This document shows, piece by piece, positions 5,564 to 12,978 of a stretch of DNA of 19,907 bases. The stretch lies in the NCBI GenBank assembly GCA_021845835.1, contig JAJZVE010000013.1, forward strand, positions 1-19,907, in the 5' to 3' direction. The notes under the pieces were generated by a model. That model saw only the letters and a list, made by a program, of their open reading frames with translations. It searched no databases and was not told where the DNA came from. Origin of the DNA: Pseudomonadota bacterium. Lineage in GTDB: Bacteria > Pseudomonadota > Alphaproteobacteria > Acetobacterales > Acetobacteraceae. Both the position numbers and the translations under genes were made by a program. Numbering within the stretch: position 1 is the stretch's first letter; each line of letters starts with the position of its first letter.

Positions 5564-7282
5564 ATGTCCTGCAGGCCCCGTATCGCATTTGCGCTGATTG
5601 CGGTTCTCGCCGTCGTGGGATTGGCGGGGGTGATCCTCTATCGGTTCGCCGTCCCCGGCCTCTCCAGCGCGCGGAGAGAACCGCCGGCGGTCGAAATCGC
5701 GATCGCGACCTGGCTGCTGCGCGCCAGCGTTCCGCAGCAGGACAAAATGCGGATCAATCCGCTCGGAGCTGATCTCGCGGATGTCTCCGCTGGACGGGAG
5801 ACATTCAAGCAGAAATGCGAGGTCTGCCACGGCTATGACGGCAGCGGCCGAACCGAGATCGGTTCTGGGGAGTACCCGCGCCCGCCAGCGCTGCGGGCAA
5901 TCAACATCACGTCTCTGACCGATGGCGAGTTGTTCTATCACATCCGCAACGGCATCCGGAACACCGGGATGCCGGCCTGGAACATGCCGGATCAGCAGCT
6001 TTGGCAGGTCGTGGCCTACCTGCGGCACCTGCCGCGGGTCGCGGCGATGACGCTGCCACCCATCACCGTACCGACCGGCCTGTTGACGCAGGCCGAACCG
6101 CCCGCCGTGAGCATGACCAGCGGCACCATGCCGGATAACGCCGTCATGGGCGCCCACTATGTCGGTTCGCTGGCCTGCAAGAACTGCCATCTCGCCATCT
6201 ACGATCGTTGGAAGCAGACCCGGATGGCAAATGTCGTGCGCGACCCGCGCGCGCATCCCGACGCGATCATCCCCGATCTGTCCAAGCCGAACCCGCTGGT
6301 GCAGTTCTCGAAAGACGATATCGCCCTGGTTTACGGCAGCAAGTGGAAGCAGCGGTATTTCAAAAAGGTCGGCGACGACTATTTCGTCTTGCCGGCACAG
6401 TGGGACGTCATGCATGCGCTCTGGCGGTCGTATTTCGTGGAAAACACTGAAGATTGGTGGGCGAAGCTCTATCCGCCGGACAACTTCAAGCGCCCGACCG
6501 GGCCGCTCTGCGATGGCTGCCATTCGGTAAACTACGACATCAAGGCCAAGACCGTGACCGAGTGGAATGTCGGCTGCGAACGCTGTCATGGCGCCGGCAG
6601 TGCGCATGTGGCAGCGCCGACGCGCGCCAACATCATTAACCCGGCGCGGCTGGATTACGTCCATGCCAACGACACCTGCATCCAGTGCCATTCGCAGGGA
6701 CGGCCGCCCGGCAACCCGATCAACGGCACATACTATGATTGGCCGGTGGGATTCCACATGGGCCTGAACCTGGCCGATTTTTGGGCGCTCGAGGCGCACA
6801 GGCTGGGAGAGACCACGTTCTACCACTTTGCCGACGACACCGCGCACAAGAACCGGATGCAGGGCAACGACTTCGTGCAGAGCCTGATGTATGCGCGCGG
6901 CGTCACCTGCTTCAGTTGTCATGATCCGCATGGGTCGGACAACGACGCCATGCTGCGCAAGCCCTCCGGGTCGCTCTGCCTGGACTGTCACGGCCCGAAC
7001 ACGCAGAACGGACCGCATACGGCGACGATCGAGGAGCACACCCACCACAAGGCCAACAGTCCCGGTAGCGCCTGCATCGCCTGCCACATGCCGAAGATCG
7101 AGAAGACGATCGCAGACATCAACGTGCGCAGCCACACCTTCCGCTTCGTCACACCGGCCGAGACCGAGGCGCTCGGCATCCCGAACGCCTGCAACGTCTG
7201 CCACACCGACAAGACCGCGGCCTGGGCGGCGGCGGCCCTAAAGAGCTGGAACGACCGCTCGCCATGGCGCATGAGCGAATGA
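5564..7282 (+). CDS. Membrane-anchored nine-haem cytochrome c
   Basis: This 572-residue protein has an N-terminal signal anchor (about 8-28) and nine CxxCH haem sites, at C85, C205, C316, C338, C372, C449, C472, C504 and C543. The first belongs to a class I mono-haem domain (about 70-158) with KCEVCHG and a Met-ligand region GMPAWNM (135-141). The rest starts YVGSLACKNCH, like cytochrome c554-type proteins, and continues with doubled-CxxCH haem pairs (449/472 and 504/543). It should be periplasmic and carry electrons, possibly as an oxidoreductase. I preferred ATG 5564, which begins just before the anchor, to an in-frame GTG at 5498; the ribosome binding site is weak at both. No cytochrome maturation genes are in view. 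The acceptor or donor is unknown; the HiPIP gene nearby is a candidate partner. Confidence 0.87.
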   Translation: MSCRPRIAFALIAVLAVVGLAGVILYRFAVPGLSSARREPPAVEIAIATWLLRASVPQQDKMRINPLGADLADVSAGRETFKQKCEVCHGYDGSGRTEIGSGEYPRPPALRAINITSLTDGELFYHIRNGIRNTGMPAWNMPDQQLWQVVAYLRHLPRVAAMTLPPITVPTGLLTQAEPPAVSMTSGTMPDNAVMGAHYVGSLACKNCHLAIYDRWKQTRMANVVRDPRAHPDAIIPDLSKPNPLVQFSKDDIALVYGSKWKQRYFKKVGDDYFVLPAQWDVMHALWRSYFVENTEDWWAKLYPPDNFKRPTGPLCDGCHSVNYDIKAKTVTEWNVGCERCHGAGSAHVAAPTRANIINPARLDYVHANDTCIQCHSQGRPPGNPINGTYYDWPVGFHMGLNLADFWALEAHRLGETTFYHFADDTAHKNRMQGNDFVQSLMYARGVTCFSCHDPHGSDNDAMLRKPSGSLCLDCHGPNTQNGPHTATIEEHTHHKANSPGSACIACHMPKIEKTIADINVRSHTFRFVTPAETEALGIPNACNVCHTDKTAAWAAAALKSWNDRSPWRMSE

Positions 7283-7303
7283 AGGCCGCGATCGACGGCC
7301 TGG

Positions 7304-8308
7304 CCCGGGTTATGGGCGAGGGCTGGCGGGCATGGCGGAAGTCTCTGATTCGATGCGGGATTGGAGTGTCGAAGCCAGTCCCATCGGAGCACGGACCGCG
7401 ATGTCGCCGGCGCGAAGTCTATCCCTAAGTTGCTCGGTCTGTCACCGCTCCGCGGCCGGCCGATCGAGGCCCGCTTCGATGATGCCCTGGCGTCCTCGGG
7501 TGGCGGCCTGCTGATGTTGCGCGAGGTCGAGCAGCGGCTCGGTAGTGCCACACGCATGGCGGCGTGCATCCGTGTTCGCAATCCACGGTCTCGCGCACCG
7601 AGAACCTGCCCAACACGCGCGCCCTGCTGCGCCTCGGCCGCGCCATGATCGACCACTACTGCGACAGCTTCCGCCAAATGGCGCGCCGCATCGTGCTCGA
7701 CATCGACGATGCGTTCGATGCCGTACAAGGCGGCCAGCAGCTGCGGCTGTTCAATGCCCATCACGACGCATGCGGCTTGCAGCCGATCGTGGCGTTCGGC
7801 GGCGAGGGCCCGCATGATCGCCGCCGCGCTGCGCCCGGCCTGCTGGCCGAACGGGCGGCAGATCGTGGCATGGCTGCGCCGCCGATCGCACGTCATGCTG
7901 GCGTGCCAGCGCCAACCAGATGCGCTTGTTCCTCTACATCGGCGCCTACTGGCTGATGTGAAGCCTGCGCGCGCTGATGCCGCGCCGCTCGTCGTGGTGG
8001 GTCGCCCAGTTTGACACGCTGCGGCTGCGCCTGCTCAAGCTGGCGGCACGGGTCGAGGGGCTGAAGCGCTGCGTGCGCCTAGACCTTCCGCGAACAACTC
8101 CAGATCAGGCGATTTTCACCCTGGTGCTGACGCGCATGCCGCGCCTGACCATCTGAGCGGCGGGGCCGCCGCCCCCGCGTCCGCTACGTCCCGTCAACCT
8201 CCTACGCCCGCCATCGCCAAGCCTGCCAACTGCCCTACAACCGGGCGCGTCACGTCGCGCTCATCCGAAGGTCTCGCAATCCCCCTCTGCCCTTGTTCAT
8301 AATCCTGG
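7304..8308 (+). mobile_element. Decayed IS1380-family insertion sequence
   Basis: A broken IS1380-type transposase gene lies between imperfect ends. The left end CCCGGGTTATGGGCGAGGGC (7304-7323) matches the reverse complement of 8289-8308 at 15 of 20 positions. I found no target duplication. The relic is about 1 kb, shorter than an intact IS of this family (about 1.6-1.7 kb), in agreement with the large internal loss in the transposase. It lies 21 bases after the cytochrome stop and 7 bases from the HiPIP stop, so it appears to have landed in a short gap between two convergent genes. This accounts for the only long stretch (7283-8315) without an intact gene. Confidence 0.7.
7430..8156 (+). 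pseudogene. Broken IS1380-family transposase
   Basis: Four pieces read in order but in different frames. Piece 1 (7430-7570, frame 2) has RPIEARFDDALASSGGGLL and LREVEQRLG, the N terminus of the family. Piece 2 (about 7594-7804, frame 1) has ALLRLGRAMIDHYC and RRIVLDIDDAFDAVQGGQQL, which includes an acidic motif of the catalytic core. Piece 3 (about 7808-7890, frame 2) has AAALRPACWPNGRQI. Piece 4 (7911-8156, frame 3) has LYIGAYWLM and FDTLRLRLLKLAARV, the C terminus, with an in-frame TGA at 7959-7961. Compared with a normal length of roughly 430-470 residues, I estimate that about 200 between pieces 3 and 4 and some between 1 and 2 are missing. It cannot encode an active enzyme. Confidence 0.85.
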
Positions 8309-8315
8309 ATAGCAG

Positions 8316-8597
8316 TCACCTGGCATTCTCGCGAGCGGCGAAGAACTGGCACCAGCCTTTCGGGCTGATTTCGCCACTAACAATTTGGCAACTTGCGGGA
8401 GGCCTGAATTGCAGGCATATCTCGCAGCGTTGCTGACCATTGGGGTGCGCCTGATATTTGGCATCGGCTTTGGCCACCTTCTGCTGGGCGAAAGCCCGCG
8501 CAGCGCTGCCCACCAGCTGGGCTGCGGTCAATGTCGAAGCGACACGTCTAATAACTGCTCGGCGCGACACTCCTGCCTGTTGTTGGCCTGATCCCAT
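8316..8597 (-). CDS. High-potential iron-sulfur protein (HiPIP), Tat-exported
   Basis: This 93-residue protein has a twin-arginine signal, SRRAVIRRVA (11-20), followed by a hydrophobic segment and ARAFAQ (33-38). The mature part is about 55 residues. Four cysteines at 58, 61, 70 and 83 follow the HiPIP pattern C-x2-C, C and C, with the aromatic residues F64, W82 and F85 around them. HiPIPs hold a 4Fe-4S cluster and carry single electrons in the periplasm; Tat export of the folded holoprotein is normal for them. The start at 8597 has AAGGAG eight bases upstream; the longer open frame reads into the next gene. It is the last gene of the ECF sigma operon, 49 bases after the TTHB210-like gene. 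The stop lies next to the IS1380 relic. Confidence 0.87.
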   Translation of the reverse strand: MGSGQQQAGVSRRAVIRRVASTLTAAQLVGSAARAFAQQKVAKADAKYQAHPNGQQRCEICLQFRPPASCQIVSGEISPKGWCQFFAARENAR

Positions 8598-8646
8598 TCG
8601 GAGACTCCTTTCCGCCCCGCTTCCAGGGCGTGCGATGCGCGGCCCC

Positions 8647-9057
8647 CTATTTTGCAACCGACGATTCCTCCTGCCTGGACACGTGCCAGAGCACCACATG
8701 ATAGTGTGGGACCGGGACTCCCGGATGCCCCGCATTGAAATACAGGCTGACGTGGTCAACCTTGCCGCCTGGCGCGGGCAAATTGTCAAATTCCTTCTGG
8801 TCGGTGATGTCCTTCATCGGAATCATGTAGATAGTACTGACCAGCCTGCCCGTGTGGTCATACGCAAGAAACGGGCCGGCGGGTAGCGTGTTGGGGTTGA
8901 CGTAGAGCGTGCCAAGGCCCGGGAGAAAGTCTGGCAGCTTCACCAGCTGGCTGACTTTCTTGTACTCGCCGCCCGGAGGGGCATGTTCCACGTTCTGCGC
9001 GATGGCGGAACCGGCGACAAGAAGCATGGCACCGGTCGCGATCATGGCTGCTCGCAT
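8647..9057 (-). CDS. Exported protein resembling the TTHB210-like (DUF5602) family
   Basis: This 136-residue protein has a clean signal peptide (1-20, ending SAIA-Q), so a mature periplasmic domain of about 116 residues is expected. Visible features are GLGTLYVNPNTLPAGPFLAY (47-66) and a His-rich segment HPGVPVPHYHVVLWHV (111-126) with H111, H118, H120 and H125, which could bind a metal. I relate it to the TTHB210-like or DUF5602 group from this HPG-PHYxxxxxHV pattern; that is recognition from memory and less certain than its neighbours. AGAGG lies about seven bases upstream of the ATG. It is the middle gene of an operon with the ECF sigma factor (58 bases upstream) and the HiPIP. No enzymatic role can be given. 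Confidence 0.65.
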   Translation of the reverse strand: MRAAMIATGAMLLVAGSAIAQNVEHAPPGGEYKKVSQLVKLPDFLPGLGTLYVNPNTLPAGPFLAYDHTGRLVSTIYMIPMKDITDQKEFDNLPAPGGKVDHVSLYFNAGHPGVPVPHYHVVLWHVSRQEESSVAK

Positions 9058-9091
9058 CTCGTTCCTCTCTCTTCCATAAGGAGGCGTTCGG

Positions 9092-9106
9092 CCGGCGGGC
9101 CGCCGG
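9092..9106. repeat. Short GC-rich inverted repeat between sigma and TTHB210-like genes
   Basis: CCGGCGG (9092-9098) and CCGCCGG (9100-9106) are perfect arms around one base. The repeat lies 10 bases after the sigma stop, before the ribosome binding site of the next gene. No T-run follows on either strand, so a rho-independent terminator is unlikely. It could be an RNA stability element, an operator or chance in GC-rich DNA. Confidence 0.35.
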
Positions 9107-9115
9107 TCATGGCCA

Positions 9116-9823
9116 TTAGACCTGTCTTGGGCTGGAAAGGTTCCCGGTCATAGAAAACGAGGGCAGCCGCAACAGGACAGCCTTCGTCAGCCGTTCGCAA
9201 CGCTCTCCGTCGAACGGGAAAGCCCCCTGTAGGGCCGCGGCGAGATCTTCACTCAGCGCGGGACGAAGCTGCTGGATGGCGCGGTGCAATCTCGTTTTCA
9301 CAGTCGCCGCCGGAACATTCAGTGCCGCCGCGGTCTCGCTGATGCTCATTTGTTCGACGACCCGCATGACGAATACGACACGAAAAGGTGTCGGCAGTCT
9401 GTCCACGGCGCCTTCCACCAAGCGGCGGATCTCGCGGCGCGACGCCAATTGCTCCGGACTCTGCACCGGTCTGTTGCCGGGCGCCGCTGGAGGAGGGAGT
9501 CCGCGCCCGTCCGCGCTTTCGGCGAAACCGCTCGTCACGCGTCGTTTCGTGAGCCCGCGGAGCGCTTCATTGACCGCGATGCGCGCAAGCCAAGTGCCGA
9601 GGCCGGCCTCCCCTCGAAAGTTACCGATTTGTGAGAAGGCTCGCAGATAGGTTTCCTGAATGGCATCTTCGGCATCTTGATCGTGACGCAGAATGCTGCG
9701 GGCAATGCGCCAGAGTGCCTGGTTATGGCGGCGTATGACGAGCTCCGCGGCCAGCCGGTCACCATGGCGCAGTCGCTCGACGACAGAGGTATCGTCAAAG
9801 ACAGTCGGTTCGGTCCCATCCAT
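9116..9823 (-). CDS. ECF-type RNA polymerase sigma factor
   Basis: This 235-residue sigma factor has region 2 at about residues 28-95, including DAEDAIQETYLRAF (50-63) for -10 recognition and core binding. Region 4 is at about 133-190, with a helix-turn-helix ISETAAALNVPAATVKTRLH (161-180). Regions 1.1 and 3 are absent, as in ECF factors. A Pro-rich linker joins the domains. The tail has FPFDGERCERLTKAVL (202-217); its Cys209 is the only cysteine in the protein. No anti-sigma factor is encoded next to it. It would direct transcription of its own operon (TTHB210-like protein, HiPIP) and perhaps of the divergent beta-propeller gene. A GGAAC box on the minus strand (9880-9884) lies upstream, with no convincing -10 partner, so autoregulation is only a suggestion. 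Confidence 0.88.
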   Translation of the reverse strand: MDGTEPTVFDDTSVVERLRHGDRLAAELVIRRHNQALWRIARSILRHDQDAEDAIQETYLRAFSQIGNFRGEAGLGTWLARIAVNEALRGLTKRRVTSGFAESADGRGLPPPAAPGNRPVQSPEQLASRREIRRLVEGAVDRLPTPFRVVFVMRVVEQMSISETAAALNVPAATVKTRLHRAIQQLRPALSEDLAAALQGAFPFDGERCERLTKAVLLRLPSFSMTGNLSSPRQV

Positions 9824-10051
9824 TGCTCGTGGCTCCGCCGTTCATCGCGCGCTGATTGGACCCCGGTTGGCGCGAAATGGTTCCCGGGCTTGCCCTTATG
9901 TCTGCCTTTCGTGCCCGCGCAGCTATTTGGCAACACTCCCTCCAGGCACAGCGGCGGCTCACGAACCCATTCTTGCCAGGAGGGGCTGGTGGGAATGGAG
10001 CACTTGCCATAGTGCATAGATGACTGACGTGACCGGTGACGAAAAACTCTG

Positions 10052-11074
10052 ATGTTGCGCGCTGTGATGTCGGTTCCGATCGGGACGGTGCTCGTCTTCC
10101 TGCTTGCGAGCACCGTGATATGCACGGCAAAGGCGGCCGACCCGTCACCGCCGCTTGTGCTGGAACGGACCATTCCTCTTGCCGGAGTGGCAGGGCGCAT
10201 CGACCACATGGCTGTCGATCTCGCGCGCAGGCGCTTGATCGTTGCCGAGCTTGGCAACAACACGGTGGACGTGGTCGATCTGGCGTCCGGCAGGATCGTC
10301 CATCGCGTCCCGGGGTTGAGCGAACCGCAAGGGGTGGGGTACGCGCCGCGTGCCGACATCATCGCCGTCGCCGACGGCGGCGACGGAACCGTGCGCCTGT
10401 TCCGGGGAGCGGACTTCTCGCCGGCCGGTACAATCGACCTGGGCGAGGACGCGGACGACGTGCGGCTCGACGCGGCGACTGGCCGGTTCATCGTGGGCTA
10501 CGGCAGTGGCGGGCTGGCGATCCTTGGCCCGGCTTCCGATGCGCTGATCGCTCGTCTGACGCTTCCCGCGCACCCCGAGGCGTTCGCGATCGATCCTGCC
10601 ACGCAGCGGGTCTTCGTCAACCTGCCGAATGCCCGGCAGATTGCGGTCCTCGACATCGCCACCGGCGTACTGGTCGCAACCTGGCGCGTGCCCGGCTTAC
10701 GGTCGAATTTCCCGATGGCGCTCGATGACTCCGGTGCGGTTCTCGCCACTGTCTTCCGTCGGCCGGCCCGCCTGGTCCTGCTTGACAGCAGGACAGGTGC
10801 CGTAACAGCCAACCTTCGGGCCTGCGAGGACGCAGACGACGTGTTCTTCGACTCCAGGCGCCCCCGCGTGTATGTCAGTTGCGGAGAGGGGGTGGTCGAT
10901 GTCTTCCAGCAGGACGCACACGGCCTTCGCCCTCTGGCGCGAGTGAAGACCTCCGCAGGGGCGCGCACCTCGCTTTACGTATCGGAGATGGATCGGCTGT
11001 TCGTCGCCGCCCGCGGCGGCCTATTGGGACCGGAGTCGGAGCCTGCAATCCTCGTGTTCCGGCCGCAATCCTGA
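10052..11074 (+). CDS. Periplasmic YncE-like beta-propeller protein
   Basis: This 340-residue protein has a signal peptide (1 to about 29, hydrophobic core 10-24, ending AKAA). The remainder consists of repeated blades of about 40 residues with alternating patterns such as RRRLIVAELGNNTVDVVDLASGR and QRVFVNLPNARQIAVLDIATG style segments, typical of YncE/YVTN seven-blade propellers. Such folds often serve as periplasmic binding or scaffold proteins, and some bind metals or cofactors; no catalytic residues can be assigned here. ATG 10052 is used, with M6 (10067) as an alternative; neither has a strong ribosome binding site. It diverges from the ECF sigma gene across a 228-base spacer in which I see no strong sigma-70 promoter. 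It converges on trbI with a 39-base gap and no visible terminator. Confidence 0.78.
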   Translation: MLRAVMSVPIGTVLVFLLASTVICTAKAADPSPPLVLERTIPLAGVAGRIDHMAVDLARRRLIVAELGNNTVDVVDLASGRIVHRVPGLSEPQGVGYAPRADIIAVADGGDGTVRLFRGADFSPAGTIDLGEDADDVRLDAATGRFIVGYGSGGLAILGPASDALIARLTLPAHPEAFAIDPATQRVFVNLPNARQIAVLDIATGVLVATWRVPGLRSNFPMALDDSGAVLATVFRRPARLVLLDSRTGAVTANLRACEDADDVFFDSRRPRVYVSCGEGVVDVFQQDAHGLRPLARVKTSAGARTSLYVSEMDRLFVAARGGLLGPESEPAILVFRPQS

Positions 11075-11113
11075 GCTGCGACTGGTGAGGGGGTCCAGGT
11101 CATGCGCGATGGC

Positions 11114-12526
11114 TCATTGCATGATCGGGCCCAGGCTGGCCGGCGCCGCACCGTTCGCCGTTCGCCGGTCCACGTACGGTCGCAGGTGCATGTCCTTGTT
11201 GACCATGACGACGAAGCGATAGCCGGGGCGGATTTCCAGCGTGTTGGGGATAGACAGGCCGGCGCTGGCATAAATCTGCCCGAGTTCGCCGAATTGCTGT
11301 CCGAGTGCGGCGGCGGCGATCTGCTGGGAACTGTAATAGCCGTTGACCGGCGCCTGCGGCTGCGAGAGCTGCACGCCGGCGCTGGCGACCGAGATCAGCA
11401 GGGCGTTGCCGAGCTTCGACCAGAAATGCGTGTTCACCCGATCGTGGAAGCCGGCATAGCCGCCCTGATCGGCACCCTCCATTGAACCCAGGTCAATCGA
11501 CTGCGCATCCGGGTAGGTGATCCGGTTCCAGATGACGCCGACGCGGGTCTGCCCGTTCGAGACCATGTTGTCGTAGGAACCGATCAGCCGCGCGCCCTGC
11601 GGGATCAGCAGATACCGGCCGGTCGCGGTGTCGTAGACGTTTTCGGCGACCTGGCCGATCACCATGCCGGGCATGTCGGAGTTGATGCCGCCGACCATCA
11701 CCGCCGGGATCGCGGTGCTGGCCATGATGAGGTAGGGCGATGAGGGATTGCGCAGTGCGGCCTGAAGATCATCCGCGCTGCCCGTGGGGTCGCTCGGCTG
11801 GTTGAGGAAGGCTTGCTTCTCCCGCTGTGCGCTCGCGTCCACCCGCGTTGACGGAGCGCCCGGCATGCCGAAGCCGCCCGGAGACGCGCCAGGGATGCCG
11901 CCAGGCGGCGCAGCACCCATTCCCGGTCCTGGACTGCCCGGCGACGCCCCGGAGCCGTCGGCGGCCGGAGGCGTGCCTGGGTTACTGGCATTGGAGGGGG
12001 GCGACTGGCCGCCGCCGGTGTTGTTCAGGCCGGTGTCGGCCTTCATCGCCGACGTGGCGGCGGACACGCGGTCCTTCTGGATCTGGGCGAGCTGCGCGTA
12101 GTAGCTCTGCCACGCTTCCCGTCTGGCCTTTGTCGCATCGTCCTCGCCTTGCGCCGGGCTGGCTCCGGCGTTCTCGGACGGCATCCCTGGCTGCTGCGGC
12201 ATTGGCGCCGCCGACGGCTGGCCCGGCAGCGGCGACAACGGCGTCCGGGCCGTCGCGGGCACGACCTCGCTGCCCGTCGGCGCCCCACGGAGCACGGCGG
12301 CGCCGTTGCCCGGCTCCGGCGTGTGCGACGCGACGTGCTGCGCGTTGGCGGCCGACTGTTGCAGGCGGTCGCGGTAGGTGTAGCCTATCGCGGCGACCAC
12401 CAGCATGGCACCGCCGACCACGAACAGGATCGGCCGGTTGTTCAGCCGCCGCACGCCGGCGCCGCGCTTCGGTGGACCGGAGAGCAGCGCCGGCGAATGT
12501 GCCGGCGGATCGGGGCTGTCGCTCAC
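11114..12526 (-). CDS. trbI: Conjugal transfer protein TrbI (VirB10-like)
   Basis: This 470-residue protein would span the envelope and link inner-membrane ATPases to the outer-membrane pore of the mating apparatus. It has a short cytoplasmic N terminus, a membrane segment at about 33-50, and a long Pro/Gly-rich periplasmic linker (about 70-250). The conserved C-terminal VirB10 domain (about 265-460) includes ENVYDTATGRYLLIPQGARL and GIWNRITYPD-like text, followed by the region that ends in IRPGYRFVVMVNKDM. The start is GTG at 12526, overlapping the trbH stop as GTGA; the open frame continues upstream but only through trbH. It is the last gene of the trb operon. A DUF2274 gene, common after trbI, is absent. 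Confidence 0.93.
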   Translation of the reverse strand: MSDSPDPPAHSPALLSGPPKRGAGVRRLNNRPILFVVGGAMLVVAAIGYTYRDRLQQSAANAQHVASHTPEPGNGAAVLRGAPTGSEVVPATARTPLSPLPGQPSAAPMPQQPGMPSENAGASPAQGEDDATKARREAWQSYYAQLAQIQKDRVSAATSAMKADTGLNNTGGGQSPPSNASNPGTPPAADGSGASPGSPGPGMGAAPPGGIPGASPGGFGMPGAPSTRVDASAQREKQAFLNQPSDPTGSADDLQAALRNPSSPYLIMASTAIPAVMVGGINSDMPGMVIGQVAENVYDTATGRYLLIPQGARLIGSYDNMVSNGQTRVGVIWNRITYPDAQSIDLGSMEGADQGGYAGFHDRVNTHFWSKLGNALLISVASAGVQLSQPQAPVNGYYSSQQIAAAALGQQFGELGQIYASAGLSIPNTLEIRPGYRFVVMVNKDMHLRPYVDRRTANGAAPASLGPIMQ

Positions 12527-12978
12527 GGTGCGGTCGCCGCCTGCGTCACGGTAAAGGGGCCGCCAGATTGCAGCCCGCCCGCCGTGTTGCGCACGAAGAG
12601 CCGCGAGCCTTCCGTGGTGCCATCGAGCGTCAACCGGACGAGATCGCCGCTGTCGAGCGGCGTGACGAGATAGCGCAGGCGGTGCGCGCCCTCGGGCACC
12701 TGACCGCTTTCGGCAACTGCGAAACCGCGGTGCCGGAGCGCGGCGGCAAGGGCCGGGGTCAGCGCGTTGCCGGCCTGGCCCACCAGCGTCGGATCGAGCG
12801 CGACGGTGCTGCTGGCGGCGGGCAGCCGCAGCGCGACGAACCCGGCCATGCCGTCTGCCAGCACCTCGGCATCCTCCGGCTGCTGGAGGTCTGCAACATA
12901 GGAGGTGCCCGGGCCCAGCACACAACTGGCTTGCAAGGCAGCAAGGCAAAGAAAGGAGTAGCGCCGCGATCGGATCAC
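12523..12978 (-). CDS. trbH: Conjugal transfer protein TrbH
   Basis: This 151-residue protein sits between trbG and trbI, where trbH belongs. The N terminus (about 7-19) looks like a signal peptide ending LQASC, so it may be a lipoprotein acylated at Cys19, although the lipobox is atypical. The rest is a small periplasmic domain (about 35-150) with no catalytic motif. TrbH proteins are thought to accompany the TrbG/TrbI outer-membrane channel. The start is GTG at 12978, overlapping the trbG stop as GTGA. Sequence similarity within this family is low, so the call depends partly on gene order. Confidence 0.8.
   Translation of the reverse strand: MIRSRRYSFLCLAALQASCVLGPGTSYVADLQQPEDAEVLADGMAGFVALRLPAASSTVALDPTLVGQAGNALTPALAAALRHRGFAVAESGQVPEGAHRLRYLVTPLDSGDLVRLTLDGTTEGSRLFVRNTAGGLQSGGPFTVTQAATAP

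Noticed and set aside
4604..7204. An 866-codon open frame on the minus strand opposite the DUF1259 and cytochrome genes
   Set aside because: Its reading is His/Arg/Val-rich with no recognisable domain, and it crosses two well supported plus-strand genes. Long antisense frames are expected in GC-rich DNA.
9859..9884. ECF-like autoregulatory promoter upstream of the sigma gene (minus-strand GGAAC with a GTC 18 bases on)
   Set aside because: The -10 part is only three bases and the DNA is GC-rich; too weak to annotate as a site.
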